53,867 nt of DNA from positions 1-53,867 of the forward strand of contig SCQD01000193.1 of NCBI GenBank assembly GCA_004299145.1. Direction: 5' to 3'. Made by a program: the position numbers and the translations under genes. Under the pieces are notes generated by a model. The model was not told the origin of the DNA, did not search any database, and saw only the letters and a program-made list of their open reading frames with translations. Position 1 is the first letter of the stretch, and every line of letters begins with the position of its first letter. Below are positions 1 to 8,340 of this stretch, in pieces. The DNA is from Methylococcaceae bacterium. GTDB lineage: Bacteria > Pseudomonadota > Gammaproteobacteria > Methylococcales > Methylococcaceae.

Positions 1-230
1 ACAACTTCTTGCCTGACCGCATCGAACCGGCCGAAGACACCAGCCAAGCGCGCTGGCTGCTGCCGCTGGCGGAAGGCGCGGCCATGGACGAATTGGCAGG
101 AGAAGCCATGCGCCTTACCGTCAGCATCGACCGGGCCGATATGTCGCGAACGCAAAGCCGGCTGTTTCAGGTGGGAACTGCGCCGGGCAGCGATCCGCCG
201 GCGGAGGCGTGGGTAACGGTGGGATATTGA
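1..230 (+). CDS. C-terminal end of an unidentified protein (truncated by window edge)
   Basis: The reading frame is open from base 3 and stops at 228-230, giving about 75 C-terminal residues. The segment is acidic to neutral, with no motif I recognise; it contains WLLPLAEG near its start and ends AWVTVGY. I do not recognise the family. It lies upstream of cas4-cas1, cas2 and a CRISPR array on the same strand, so it could be the last gene of a CRISPR effector module, separated from the adaptation genes by a toxin-antitoxin pair. That is position-based inference only. The missing upstream sequence would settle it. Confidence 0.5.
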   Translation, partial: NFLPDRIEPAEDTSQARWLLPLAEGAAMDELAGEAMRLTVSIDRADMSRTQSRLFQVGTAPGSDPPAEAWVTVGY

Positions 231-244
231 AGATGGAATCTTCC

Positions 245-278
245 CGCTCACTCCCAAGCTCCCGCTTGGGAGTGAGCG
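245..278. repeat. Perfect 14-bp inverted repeat
   Basis: Arms CGCTCACTCCCAAG (245-258) and CTTGGGAGTGAGCG (265-278) flank a 6-base loop. It lies between the end of the first gene and the end of the convergent antitoxin gene, so it could act as a two-way transcription stop. It has no T-run on either side. It resembles the dispersed palindromic elements found elsewhere in this window. Confidence 0.6.
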
Positions 279-289
279 AAACGAGCGAA

Positions 290-616
290 CTACCTCCCCA
301 CCGGCGCCCCATGCGCCGCCATTTCCACTTTCAGCGCGTTTTTGAGGGCGGCGAAGATGGCGGCAAGGTTGTTCATGGTGGGGTTACCGGAAGGCGAAAG
401 CATCCGGTGCAGACTTTTGGAGGGGGTGTGGATTTCCTGGGCCAATTGCTCGAAACCGAGGGCGCCGTTGACCAGGTCGCGCAGGATCAGCTTGGCGGTT
501 TCAGGCTCGCCGTTCAAAAACAGCGTCGCCGCCTCATCGAGCATGGCTCGGGCGAAGTCGGGATCGGCTTGGATGCGCGCGGCGATGGTTTCTTTGAAGT
601 CTCGGGTAAGAGCCAT
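290..616 (-). CDS. HigA-like antitoxin (addiction module antidote, XRE-type)
   Basis: A protein of 108 residues beginning MALTRDFKETIAARI. The C-terminal half (FEQLAQEIHTPSKSLHRMLSP, then NPTMNNLAAIFAALKNAL) reads as a short helix-turn-helix of the putative addiction-module antidote family (COG3636 type). Members bind DNA, repress their own operon and neutralise a RelE/HigB-fold toxin. The ATG at 614-616 starts 10 bases after the toxin stop, so toxin and antitoxin form one minus-strand operon with the toxin first, as in higBA. The pair points away from the plus-strand cas genes. It sits between them and an upstream gene, so it may be a later insertion. Family is fairly secure from sequence; toxin pairing rests on adjacency. 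Confidence 0.8.
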   Translation of the reverse strand: MALTRDFKETIAARIQADPDFARAMLDEAATLFLNGEPETAKLILRDLVNGALGFEQLAQEIHTPSKSLHRMLSPSGNPTMNNLAAIFAALKNALKVEMAAHGAPVGR

Positions 617-626
617 GCGATTCACC

Positions 627-962
627 TCATTTGCTGATCGCGGCGCGCTTGCGCCGTTGATAGTCATTCCACAGAGCAACAGCCCGGTCAATGTCGGCCT
701 GCTGTTCCTTTTTGCTGCCGCCTCCCAGCAATACGATGAGTTGCAGCCCGTCTTTGGCCAGATAGATGCGCCAACCCGGACCATAGTCGATTTTGTATTC
801 GCCGATACCGCGGAACCACTCCACGCGCGACAGGTTGCCCTGTTGCATCCGCAAAACAGCGGTGGCGACTTTCGCGGCGACATCCGCCGGCAGCTTGTCG
901 AACCACTCCCCATAAGGGCTGGCGCCATCTTCAAGCAACAGTTCGACAACTTGATAAGCCAT
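627..962 (-). CDS. HigB/RelE-fold toxin (addiction module killer protein)
   Basis: A protein of 111 residues beginning MAYQVVELLLEDG. It has the arrangement of COG3657-type addiction-module killers: WFDKLPADVAAKVATAVLRM, GNLSRVEWFRGIGEYKIDYGPGWRIYLAKDG, a hydrophobic strand LIVLLGGGSKKEQQADI, and an end rich in basic residues. Such proteins are usually ribosome-dependent or free mRNA endonucleases. Catalytic residues cannot be assigned confidently by eye. The start at 960-962 is 48 bases from the divergent cas4-cas1 start at 1011, so the two promoters must share this short interval. The antitoxin follows 10 bases downstream. Confidence 0.8.
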   Translation of the reverse strand: MAYQVVELLLEDGASPYGEWFDKLPADVAAKVATAVLRMQQGNLSRVEWFRGIGEYKIDYGPGWRIYLAKDGLQLIVLLGGGSKKEQQADIDRAVALWNDYQRRKRAAISK

Positions 963-1010
963 GATGCGATGGTAACACATAGGTAGACATAACCCCCAGG
1001 AATCACCACC

Positions 1011-2436
1011 ATGGATACCCCCACCCCCGATGTTCCCCTTCTGCGCATCATGGCCCTGCACGCCCTGGCCTATTGCGAGCGACTGTTTTACCTGGAAGAA
1101 GTGGAAGAAATCCGTCTGGCGGATTACCGCGTCTACGCCGGTCGCACGCTGCACGAAACCCTGCCGGAGGACGAAGGCGACATCACTTGCGCTACCCTGG
1201 AAAGCCCCACCTGGGGCTTGAAAGGCAAGGTGGATTATCTGCGCCACCGCGACGGCGGCATCGTGGCCTTCGAGCACAAGCGCGGGCGTTCCAAGGGGGA
1301 AGGCGCCTGGGATTCCGACTGCCTGCAAGTCACCGCCTATGCCGTGCTGCTGGCCGAACACCTGGAGCGGCCCGTACTCGAAGGCCGCATCCGCTATCAC
1401 GCCAATAACAAAACCGTGCGCGTGCCCATCGACGAAGCCGCCCTGGCCGCGCTACGGCAAGCTATCAGCCGCGCCCGCGCACTGGCCGCCAGCCTGGAAC
1501 GCCCGCCGGTGGCGGACAACGAACACCTGTGCGCCAAGTGTTCGCTGGCGCCGGTGTGCCTGCCGGAAGAAGAACGCCTGTCCGCCGCCATGGAAAACGA
1601 CGGCGGGCCGCTGCTGCGCTTGTTTCCGGAAAACGACGAGCGGCTGGTGCTGCACGTCACCGAGCCGGGCAGCCGGGTGGGCAAGCACGGCGAGGAAATC
1701 GTCGTCTTCCATGGCTTGTCGGAAGAAGCCACCCGGCTGGCGCTGGCGCGCCGTTTGGCGAAAACCAAAGTCGCCAACCAACTGCATTTTCTGTTGCGCG
1801 GCAGTCGCAGCCGAGGCGTGCGCGGCGAGCTGGACGCCGCCATCCAGGCCATGCGCGCCGAACTGCGCGGCCTGGAACGCGCCGGCGACGCCGACGTGCT
1901 GCGCGGCCACGAAGGCATGGCCGGCCGGCTGTATTTCTCCGCTTTGCCCAAGCTGTTGGACGACGGCGAGGCTCACATGCGGTTCGACGGCCGCAGCCGC
2001 CGACCGCTTCAACGCCGCCTTGAGCTTCGGCTACAGCCTGCTGTATCGGGATGTGATGGCCGCCATCATCACCGTCGGCCTGGACCCGGCCTTCGGCTTT
2101 TTCCACCAGCCGCGCAGCGCCGCCTATCCCCTGGCGCTGGAGGTGATGGAGCTGTTCCGCACCCTGCTGTGGGATATGCCGCTGGTAGCCTCCGTCAACC
2201 GCCGCCAGTGGCGCGAGGAACACTTCGCCGTCACCGGCCGCCAGGTGTGGCTGTCCCCGGAGGGGCGCAAACTGGCCATCGAACTGTACGAAACCCGCAA
2301 GCAGGAACAATGGCGCCATCCGGTGCTGGGCTATTCCCTGAGCTACCAGCGCGCCGTGGAGCTGGAAGTGCGCCTGCTGGAAAAAGAATGGAGCGGCGCT
2401 CCCGGCCTGTTCGCCCGCCTGAGGCTGCGCGGATGA
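1011..2436 (+). pseudogene. cas4-cas1: cas4-cas1 fusion, frameshifted in the Cas1 domain
   Basis: The N-terminal Cas4 part (about residues 1-200) has the expected RecB-like nuclease and iron-sulphur features: [22 protein letters not shown] (the E..K of the catalytic site), QVTAYAVLL and the [10 protein letters not shown] cysteines. The Cas1 part follows, with the conserved glutamate in [11 protein letters not shown]. The frame breaks near 1995-2005: one frame reads FDGRSRRP, and the continuation [15 protein letters not shown], the catalytic histidine GFFHQPR and the C-terminus are in the next frame, ending at 2436. The local GCCG-rich sequence fits loss of about 10 bases by slippage, or a sequencing error. 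The Cas4-Cas1 fusion is typical of type I-U (I-G) adaptation modules, where it selects PAM-proximal spacers and integrates them. The start at 1011 has AGGA 9 bases upstream. As read, the integrase is inactive. Confidence 0.85.
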
Positions 2437-2741
2437 GCGTCCGCCCGGAGCACAGCAGCCGCCACTGGTATCTGGTGAGCTACGACATCCGTAGCGCCAA
2501 GCGCTGGCGCGCCGCCTACAAACTGCTGTGCGGCCACGGCGAGCGGGTACAATATTCCCTGTTCCGCTGCCGCTTGAACCGCACGGAACTGGAAGCGCTG
2601 CGCTGGGAGCTGGAACAGGTGCTGGCCGAAGAGGACGATCTGTTGGTGATCCATCTCTGTCCCCGCTGCGCGGGCGGTGTGGAAGTGCGCAACGCCGACG
2701 AGGACTGGAACCAGCCAAGCCCGCGTTTTAAAGTGCTGTGA
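2433..2741 (+). CDS. cas2: CRISPR-associated endonuclease Cas2
   Basis: A protein of 102 residues. It opens with the Cas2 hallmark beta-strand [21 protein letters not shown], then has [21 protein letters not shown] and [13 protein letters not shown], matching the ferredoxin-like fold of Cas2. Cas2 bridges two Cas1 dimers in the spacer-integration complex. The start overlaps the Cas1 stop in an ATGA arrangement (2433-2436), which implies translational coupling. Because of the upstream frameshift, cas2 happens to be in the same frame as the start of cas4-cas1, so a ribosome that does not shift reads through a scrambled segment into cas2 without a stop. The cas2 sequence itself looks intact. Confidence 0.92.
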   Translation: MSVRPEHSSRHWYLVSYDIRSAKRWRAAYKLLCGHGERVQYSLFRCRLNRTELEALRWELEQVLAEEDDLLVIHLCPRCAGGVEVRNADEDWNQPSPRFKVL

Positions 2742-3024
2742 AGCGGGGATGCGCAAAGGCCCGCGCGGAACGGCCACGCAACGTTCCGGCATGGATCAGC
2801 CGGTGGCGCAGCCGAAATGCGGGCGGTGTTCGGTCCAAGCCTTGCCCCATCGGCGATGGCGGGTTTACCCCGGCGGCAAAGATGCCTGCTCGGGAAAAAT
2901 GGCTGAAAACATTGAAAATTTTCCATCCATCCCATGGCCTGTATACTGCTGCCCGGCGCAACCCGCCACATGCCTGCCGCGACGCGGTTTTTTCGCCGCG
3001 AAAACAACGGGTTGCAGGAACAGA
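2742..3024 (+). other. Intergenic region between cas2 and the CRISPR array (possible leader)
   Basis: No gene is supported here. The part nearest the array has A/T-rich tracts (AAAAATGGCTGAAAAC at about 2895-2910, then TTGAAAATTTTCC), and a GCGGTTTTTTCGCCGC inverted repeat at 2983-2998, roughly 25 bases before the first repeat. A leader adjoining cas2 would be usual, but the array orientation is not proved. The first repeat carries a variant base, which would favour a leader on the other side. Confidence 0.4.
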
Positions 3025-3343
3025 CCGAAATAATCTCCGATGCCGAAAGGCGTTGAGTACGGTTTTCCCCAGTTTCGCCTCATGGTAACTATCACCGAAA
3101 TAATCTCCGATGCCGAAAGGCGTTGAGCACTGGCTTCCGATGTCGATCATCATTATCTGTCCCGCCGAAATAATCTCCGATGCCAAAAGGCGTTGAGCAC
3201 CCCAGCCCACCGGTGATGACATCTACACCCGCATCCGAAATAATCTCCGATGCCGAAAGGCGTTGAGCACACATTGCGCGATGCATTACTGACTTTGGGA
3301 GGCAGGGCCGAAATAATCTCCGATGCCGAAAGGCGTTGAGCAC
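3025..3343. CRISPR. CRISPR array, five 36-bp repeats and four spacers
   Basis: Repeats lie at 3025-3060, 3095-3130, 3165-3200, 3235-3270 and 3308-3343. Each starts CCGAAATAATCTCCGATG and ends GAAAGGCGTTGAGCAC. Spacers are 34, 34, 34 and 37 bases. Repeat 1 has GAGTAC instead of GAGCAC at its end, and repeat 3 has CAAAAGG instead of CGAAAGG. The GCC/GGC bases around GAAA can form a short stem-loop. Adjacency to cas4-cas1 and cas2 assigns it to this locus, probably type I-U. The small size agrees with a broken Cas1. I cannot match the spacers to targets by eye. Confidence 0.97.
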
Positions 3344-3377
3344 GATTTATACCCGGAAACAGTATCAACGGGTTCTC

Positions 3378-3405
3378 TTGCCTTGCCGGTCGATTCTTAT
3401 ATAAT
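3378..3405 (+). promoter_or_regulatory. Likely sigma-70 promoter of argD
   Basis: TTGCCT (3378-3383) and TATAAT (3400-3405) are separated by 16 bases, close to the sigma-70 optimum. Transcription should start near 3411-3413, about 60 bases before the argD start and only about 10 bases before a terminator-like hairpin. Confidence 0.6.
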
Positions 3406-3420
3406 CGCCCCCAATGCTAT

Positions 3421-3450
3421 GGGCAGTCTTCGTGACTGCCCTTTGTTTTT
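3421..3450 (+). terminator. Terminator-like hairpin in the argD 5' leader
   Basis: GGGCAGTC (3421-3428) pairs perfectly with GACTGCCC (3434-3441) around a TTCGT loop, and TTTGTTTTT follows immediately. This is a textbook intrinsic terminator. It lies after the predicted argD promoter and before the argD ribosome site, so it could attenuate argD or define a very short RNA. It may also stop transcription arriving from the CRISPR locus. Confidence 0.7.
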
Positions 3451-3473
3451 CCGTCTGTTGCCATAGGAGCACC

Positions 3474-4646
3474 ATGAACGATTGCGTAATGCCCACTTAT
3501 GCCCGCCAGCCGGTGGCTTTCGAAAAAGGCGCAGGCGTTTGGTTGTGGGATGAAAACGGCAAACGCTATCTGGACGCTATCGCCGGCGTCGCCGTTTGCA
3601 GCCTGGGACACGCCAACCCGGCCGTGCAACAAGCCTTGTTCGAGCAGGCAGGGCGCTTGGTGCACACCTCCAATATTTTCCGCATCCGCCGTCAGGAACA
3701 ACTGGCCGGCGAACTGATCCGCCTCAGCGGCATGGACAACGTGTTTTTCTGCAATTCCGGCGCCGAGGCCAACGAAGCCGCTCTCAAAATCGCCCGCCGC
3801 CACGGTCACGAAAAAGGCATAGAGCGGCCGGCGACCATCGTCATGGAAAACAGCTTTCACGGCCGCACCCTGGCAACTTTGAGCGCCACCGGCAATCCCA
3901 AGGTCCAGGCCGGCTTCGAACCACTGGTGGAAGGCTTTATCCGCGTACCCCACGACAACGTGGCCGCCATTGAGGCGATCACCGACCCCAACGTCGCCGC
4001 CATACTGGTGGAACCGGTGCAGGGCGAAGGCGGCGTGCGCGTGCCGGCCGCCGATTATCTCAACCGCTTGCGCGCGCTGTGTGACCAGCGCGGCTGGCTG
4101 TTGATGCTGGATGAAGTGCAAACCGGCATAGGCCGTACCGGCCGTTTTTTTGCCTACCAGCACAACGGCATCCTGCCCGACGTGTGCACGCTGGCCAAAG
4201 CCTTGGGCAACGGTTTTCCCATCGGCGCCTGCATGGCGCACGGTACGGCGGCGCGCCTGCTCACCGCCGGCCAGCACGCCACCACGTACGGCGGCAATCC
4301 TTTGGCCTGCGCCGTGGCGGCGACGGTATTGGCCGAAATGCAGCGCTTGAACCTGCCCCAGCGCGCCGCACAACTGGGCGAACAATTGTTGAACGACTTT
4401 CGCCGGCGTTTGCACGGCATTGCCGGCGTAGTCGACATTCGCGGCAAAGGCCTGATGCTGGGCATAGAACTGGATCGTCCTTGCGCCGATCTGGTCGGCT
4501 TGGCGCTGGAACGCGGCTTGTTGATCAACGTCACCGCCGACAAAACCATACGTCTGCTGCCACCGCTCATCATGAGCGACGAGGAGGCGCGCCAACTGGT
4601 TACCACGCTCGGCGATTTGCTCAGCGACTATTTATCCACCCCATAA
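3474..4646 (+). CDS. argD: Acetylornithine aminotransferase
   Basis: A class III PLP-dependent aminotransferase of 390 residues that converts N-acetylglutamate semialdehyde to N-acetylornithine in arginine synthesis. Seen: N-terminal MPTYARQPVAFEKG, the WLWDENGKRYLDAIAGVAV region, CNSGAEANEAALKIAR (cofactor phosphate site), SFHGRTLATLSATG, LMLDEVQTGIGRTG with the PLP-contacting aspartate, and the Schiff-base lysine in LAKALGNGFPIGA. The ATG at 3474 is chosen because GGAG lies 6 bases upstream; an upstream in-frame ATG at 3414 would run through the terminator hairpin. argF follows 21 bases later, so the two probably form an operon for consecutive parts of the arginine pathway. Succinyldiaminopimelate side activity is common in the family. 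Confidence 0.95.
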   Translation: MNDCVMPTYARQPVAFEKGAGVWLWDENGKRYLDAIAGVAVCSLGHANPAVQQALFEQAGRLVHTSNIFRIRRQEQLAGELIRLSGMDNVFFCNSGAEANEAALKIARRHGHEKGIERPATIVMENSFHGRTLATLSATGNPKVQAGFEPLVEGFIRVPHDNVAAIEAITDPNVAAILVEPVQGEGGVRVPAADYLNRLRALCDQRGWLLMLDEVQTGIGRTGRFFAYQHNGILPDVCTLAKALGNGFPIGACMAHGTAARLLTAGQHATTYGGNPLACAVAATVLAEMQRLNLPQRAAQLGEQLLNDFRRRLHGIAGVVDIRGKGLMLGIELDRPCADLVGLALERGLLINVTADKTIRLLPPLIMSDEEARQLVTTLGDLLSDYLSTP

Positions 4647-4667
4647 TCCTTTGATCGCCATCCGGCC

Positions 4668-5573
4668 ATGAATCCTCGGCACTTTATCAGCTTGTTCGAC
4701 TTAAGCAGCGCGGAATTCCGTGCGCTGTTACAGCGGGCCATTACGTTAAAACAACAAAAGGGTCTTTACGAACCGCTAAAGAACAAGACCCTGGGCATGA
4801 TTTTCGAAAAGTCTTCGACGCGCACGCGCATTTCTTTCGAAGTCGCCATGGTGCAGTTCGGCGGCAGCGCCATCTTCCTCTCACCCCGCGACACCCAGTT
4901 GGGCCGCGGCGAGCCCATCGAAGACAGCGCCAGAGTCATGTCCCGCATGGTGGATTGCATCATGCTGCGCACTTTCAGCCACGAGACGGTGCAAACCTTT
5001 GCCCGTTATTCGCGCGTGCCGGTCATCAACGGCCTCACGGACTTGATGCACCCCTGCCAGGTGCTGGCGGACATGCAAACCTATTTTGAACATCGCGGCG
5101 ATATTCAGGGCAAAACCGTGGCCTGGATCGGCGACGGCAACAATATGTGCAACTCTTACATCGAAGCCGCCGTGCTGCTGGACTTCAAGCTGCACATCGC
5201 CTGCCCTGCGGGGTATAAACCGGACGCGGCCATCACCGCGCAAGCCGGTGAGCGGGTTTCCATGCTGCGTGATCCCAAAGCCGCCGCCGCCGGCGCTGAT
5301 CTGATCGTTACCGATGTCTGGGCCAGCATGGGGCAGGAAGAAGAACAGGAAAAGCGCCGCCAGGCCTTTGCCGACTACCAGGTGGATGCCGCTCTCATGG
5401 CTTTGGCCGCCCCGGACGCCATTTTCATGCACTGCCTGCCGGCCCATCGCGGCGAAGAAGTCAGCGCCGCCGTCATCGACGGGCCACAAAGCGTCGTGTG
5501 GGACGAAGCGGAAAACCGCTTGCACGCGCAAAAAGCCCTGCTGGAACTGCTGCTGGCAGCCAGCCCATCCTGA
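4668..5573 (+). CDS. argF: Ornithine carbamoyltransferase
   Basis: A 301-residue protein that makes citrulline from ornithine and carbamoyl phosphate in the cytoplasm, normally as a trimer. The carbamoyl-phosphate site [13 protein letters not shown], the [11 protein letters not shown] segment, the ornithine-side [11 protein letters not shown] loop and the catalytic-cysteine motif [12 protein letters not shown] are all present. Length matches the family. It is immediately downstream of argD with no promoter obvious in the 21-base gap. It is distinguished from aspartate carbamoyltransferase by the SMG loop and the HCLP motif. Confidence 0.96.
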   Translation: MNPRHFISLFDLSSAEFRALLQRAITLKQQKGLYEPLKNKTLGMIFEKSSTRTRISFEVAMVQFGGSAIFLSPRDTQLGRGEPIEDSARVMSRMVDCIMLRTFSHETVQTFARYSRVPVINGLTDLMHPCQVLADMQTYFEHRGDIQGKTVAWIGDGNNMCNSYIEAAVLLDFKLHIACPAGYKPDAAITAQAGERVSMLRDPKAAAAGADLIVTDVWASMGQEEEQEKRRQAFADYQVDAALMALAAPDAIFMHCLPAHRGEEVSAAVIDGPQSVVWDEAENRLHAQKALLELLLAASPS

Positions 5574-5605
5574 GGGCACAGCTGAAAACCAAAGCGGCTG
5601 CGCGG

Positions 5606-5635
5606 TAGTTCGCCATCGTTGTTTCCTGCTAGAAT
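5606..5635 (+). promoter_or_regulatory. Possible promoter of the SH3-domain gene
   Basis: A good -10 (TAGAAT, 5630-5635) has only a weak -35 (TAGTTC, 5606-5611) 18 bases upstream. A start near 5642 would leave the ATG at 5647 almost leaderless, which favours the GTG start at 5677. Confidence 0.4.
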
Positions 5636-5676
5636 CCCGCACCAAAATGCAACTTCAATACTTAAGGAAATACCCG

Positions 5677-6348
5677 GTGAGAAAGTTGATCCTCGCAGCC
5701 TGCCTGCTTTGTCCGATGGCCGCCCATGCCGCCGGTCAATCCGTTTTCGTCAGCGATAAACTGGAAGCCCAGTTACGCAGCGGCCCCAGTCTGCAACACA
5801 AAATCATCCGTGCGCTCAACTCCGGCGTAGCACTGACCATCGTCGAAGAAGACAAGGCCGCCGGTTATACCCACGTCACCAACGACAACGGCGTCGACGG
5901 CTGGATACTCAGCCGCCACTTAATCAGCCAGCCCCCTGCCCGCACCCAGCTGGAAAACACCACGCAAAAAATGGAAAGTCTGGCCCAGGAAAACAAACAA
6001 CTGCGCGGCGAACTGGATAATCTCAAAAAACAATTGGCGGAAGCCGGCGAAGCCAAAGACAGCACCAGCCTGCAAGTCGAACAGTTGAACAGCGAACTGA
6101 CCGCCATCCGCCAAGCCTCATCCGGCGCCGTCGCCCTGCTGCAAGAACGCAACCAGTTACAGGAAGAACGCGCCGCGTTGAAAAACGAGCTGGAAAATCT
6201 GAACCGGGAAAAAGAAACCCTGGCGGAAAAAGACTCTCAGGATTGGTTCATGAAAGGCGCCGGCGTGTTGTTCGGCGGCATGCTGCTGGGCATCATTCTC
6301 CCCAAACTGGCTGGCCGTAAGCGCAGGGGCTGGGATACGGGGTACTAA
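5677..6348 (+). CDS. TIGR04211-type SH3-domain membrane protein (YgiM-like)
   Basis: A protein of 223 residues with four parts in order: a signal sequence (LILAACLLCPMAAHA), a bacterial SH3 domain (about residues 25-90; VSDKLEAQLRSGPS, then GWILSRHL), a long heptad-rich coiled coil (about 95-190), and a C-terminal transmembrane helix GAGVLFGGMLLGIILPKLAG followed by a basic tail. This layout is that of the YgiM/TIGR04211 family, likely anchored in the inner membrane with SH3 and coiled coil in the periplasm; function is not established. The GTG at 5677 is chosen because AAGGA lies 8 bases upstream and it begins a proper signal peptide; ATG at 5647 is the alternative. It follows argF but has its own likely promoter. 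Confidence 0.85.
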   Translation: MRKLILAACLLCPMAAHAAGQSVFVSDKLEAQLRSGPSLQHKIIRALNSGVALTIVEEDKAAGYTHVTNDNGVDGWILSRHLISQPPARTQLENTTQKMESLAQENKQLRGELDNLKKQLAEAGEAKDSTSLQVEQLNSELTAIRQASSGAVALLQERNQLQEERAALKNELENLNREKETLAEKDSQDWFMKGAGVLFGGMLLGIILPKLAGRKRRGWDTGY

Positions 6349-6409
6349 GGATTTGGCCGGAAATAACACGCCTGAATCGGAGCAATATCTCCATAATCAA
6401 GCCAACCTT

Positions 6410-6467
6410 GTAGGGTACGCTGTGCGTACCTTCGAGGGCATCGAACGGTACGCACAGCGTACCCTAC
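6410..6467. repeat. Long hairpin repeat (REP-like)
   Basis: GTAGGGTACGCTGTGCGTACC (read here as two overlapping pieces, 6410-6430) is the exact inverse of 6447-6467. The 16-base middle also pairs (TTCGA with TCGAA), leaving a GGGCA loop. A half copy with one change lies at 32701-32725. It resembles dispersed palindromes mobilised by REP-associated tyrosine transposases; no such transposase is in the window. Confidence 0.85.
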
Positions 6468-6573
6468 ATCGATAAACACGGTCGGGAAGTTGTTTTCAGC
6501 CATATTCCAAGGCGAGTTTTCTCATTTGAACAAGTTCCCCCTGCCCCTTTCCCACAGACAACCTGAGATCCCC

Positions 6574-8274
6574 ATGACCCACAACGCCCCCACCCGCACC
6601 TACTCCGCCCCCGTGGTAGACGGCATGGAACGCGCGCCCAGCCGCGCCATGCTGCACGCCGTCGGCTTTTCCGACGAGGATTTCAAAAAGCCGCAGATCG
6701 GCGTGGCCTCCACCTGGAGCATGGTCACGCCCTGCAATATGCACATCGACAAGCTGGCGCTGGAAGCCGCCAAAGGCGTGGATCATGCGGGCGGCAAAGC
6801 GGTGATATTCGGCACCATCACCATTTCCGACGGCATTTCCATGGGCACCGAAGGCATGAAATATTCGCTGGTGTCGCGCGAAGTGATCGCCGACTCCATC
6901 GAAACCGTCATCGGCTGCCAGGGCTTCGACGGCCTGGTCGCCATCGGCGGCTGCGACAAAAACATGCCGGGCTGCATGATCGCCATCGCCCGCCTCAACC
7001 GTCCGGCGGTGTTCGTCTACGGCGGCACCATCCTGACCGGCTGTCACGGCGACAAGAAGCTGGACATCGTTTCCGTGTTCGAAGCCGTGGGCCAGCGCGC
7101 CAACCAAAAAATCGACGACGCCGAGCTGCACGCCATCGAATCCAAGGCCATTCCCGGCCCCGGTTCCTGCGGCGGCATGTACACCGCCAACACCATGGCT
7201 TCCGCTATCGAAGCGCTGGGCATGAGCCTGCCCGGCTCTTCCGCCCAGGCTGCGATATCCGCCGACAAAATGCAGGATTGCGAGCGCGCCGGGGCCGCCG
7301 TGCTGGAATTGCTGAAACAGGGCATACGTCCGCTCGACATCATGACCAAACCCGCGTTCGAGAACGCCATCACCGTGGTCATCGCCCTGGGCGGTTCCAC
7401 CAACGCCGTGCTGCACCTGCTCGCCATGGCTGATGCCTGCGGCGTGGACTTGTGCCTGGACGATTTCAACCGCATCGGCGCCAAAGTGCCCATGCTGGCC
7501 GACCTGAAACCCTCGGGCCGCTACGCCATGGCCGAACTGGTCAACATCGGCGGCATTCAGCCCATGATGAAAATGCTGCTGGCAGCGGGCCTGTTGCACG
7601 GCGACTGCCTCACCGTCACCGGCCGCACCCTGGCGGAAAACCTGGCGTCGGCCCCGGATTACCCCGCCGATCAGGACATGATCCGGCCTTTGAGCAACCC
7701 CATCAAAAAAGACAGCCACTTGGTCATCTTGCGCGGCAACCTGTCGCCGGAAGGCTCGGTCGCCAAAATCACCGGCAAAGAAGGCCTGAAATTCACCGGC
7801 ACGGCCCGCGTGTTCGACTGTGAAGAAGCGGCTTTGCACAGCATCCTGGATGGCACGGTGCAAAAAGGCGACGTCATCGTCATCCGCTACGAAGGCCCCA
7901 AGGGCGGCCCCGGCATGCGCGAAATGCTCTCGCCCACCTCCGCCGTGATGGGCAAAGGCCTGGGCAAAGAAGTCGCGCTCATCACCGACGGCCGTTTTTC
8001 CGGTGGCACCCACGGTTTCGTGGTGGGCCACATCACCCCTGAAGCCTACGTCGGCGGCCCGCTGGCCGTGGTGCGCGACGGCGACATCATCACCATAGAT
8101 GCTGAAACGCGCGAACTGACCCTGCACGTATCGCAATCCGACATCAATGCCCGCCTGTCCTGGTGGAAAAAGCCCGCCCCCCGCTACACCAAGGGCGTAT
8201 TGGCCAAGTACGCAAAACTCGCCAGTTCGGCCTCGGAGGGCGCGGTGACGGATAAAAATCTGGGAGAGATTTAG
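6574..8274 (+). CDS. ilvD: Dihydroxy-acid dehydratase
   Basis: A 566-residue iron-sulphur dehydratase that makes the 2-oxo acid precursors of valine, isoleucine and leucine. Seen: N-terminal [12 protein letters not shown], the cluster-ligand motif [10 protein letters not shown], a further conserved [14 protein letters not shown] with cysteine, [12 protein letters not shown], and the C-terminal [11 protein letters not shown] and [16 protein letters not shown]. Length matches the family. The ATG at 6574 is chosen by homology to [11 protein letters not shown]-type starts; the frame is open further upstream to 6490 but without a convincing ribosome site, and the site at 6574 is itself weak. The REP-like hairpin lies just upstream. 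It stands alone, not in an ilv operon. Confidence 0.95.
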   Translation: MTHNAPTRTYSAPVVDGMERAPSRAMLHAVGFSDEDFKKPQIGVASTWSMVTPCNMHIDKLALEAAKGVDHAGGKAVIFGTITISDGISMGTEGMKYSLVSREVIADSIETVIGCQGFDGLVAIGGCDKNMPGCMIAIARLNRPAVFVYGGTILTGCHGDKKLDIVSVFEAVGQRANQKIDDAELHAIESKAIPGPGSCGGMYTANTMASAIEALGMSLPGSSAQAAISADKMQDCERAGAAVLELLKQGIRPLDIMTKPAFENAITVVIALGGSTNAVLHLLAMADACGVDLCLDDFNRIGAKVPMLADLKPSGRYAMAELVNIGGIQPMMKMLLAAGLLHGDCLTVTGRTLAENLASAPDYPADQDMIRPLSNPIKKDSHLVILRGNLSPEGSVAKITGKEGLKFTGTARVFDCEEAALHSILDGTVQKGDVIVIRYEGPKGGPGMREMLSPTSAVMGKGLGKEVALITDGRFSGGTHGFVVGHITPEAYVGGPLAVVRDGDIITIDAETRELTLHVSQSDINARLSWWKKPAPRYTKGVLAKYAKLASSASEGAVTDKNLGEI

Positions 8275-8340
8275 GCACTGGATTTTCTTGGCAAACTTTG
8301 CCAAACTCGGCTTTGATTTTGCCGTAGCAAGGTAACGCCC

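Noticed and set aside
1-230. Calling the first partial gene a named cas effector
   Set aside because: Only position supports it; I recognise no cas motif in the 75 visible residues.
2728-3368. Minus-strand frames with repeated VLNAFRHRRLF peptides
   Set aside because: They are translations of the CRISPR repeats, not a repeat protein.
3414-3473. Upstream argD start at 3414
   Set aside because: It would translate through the terminator hairpin; the ATG at 3474 has a better ribosome site and matches the family start.
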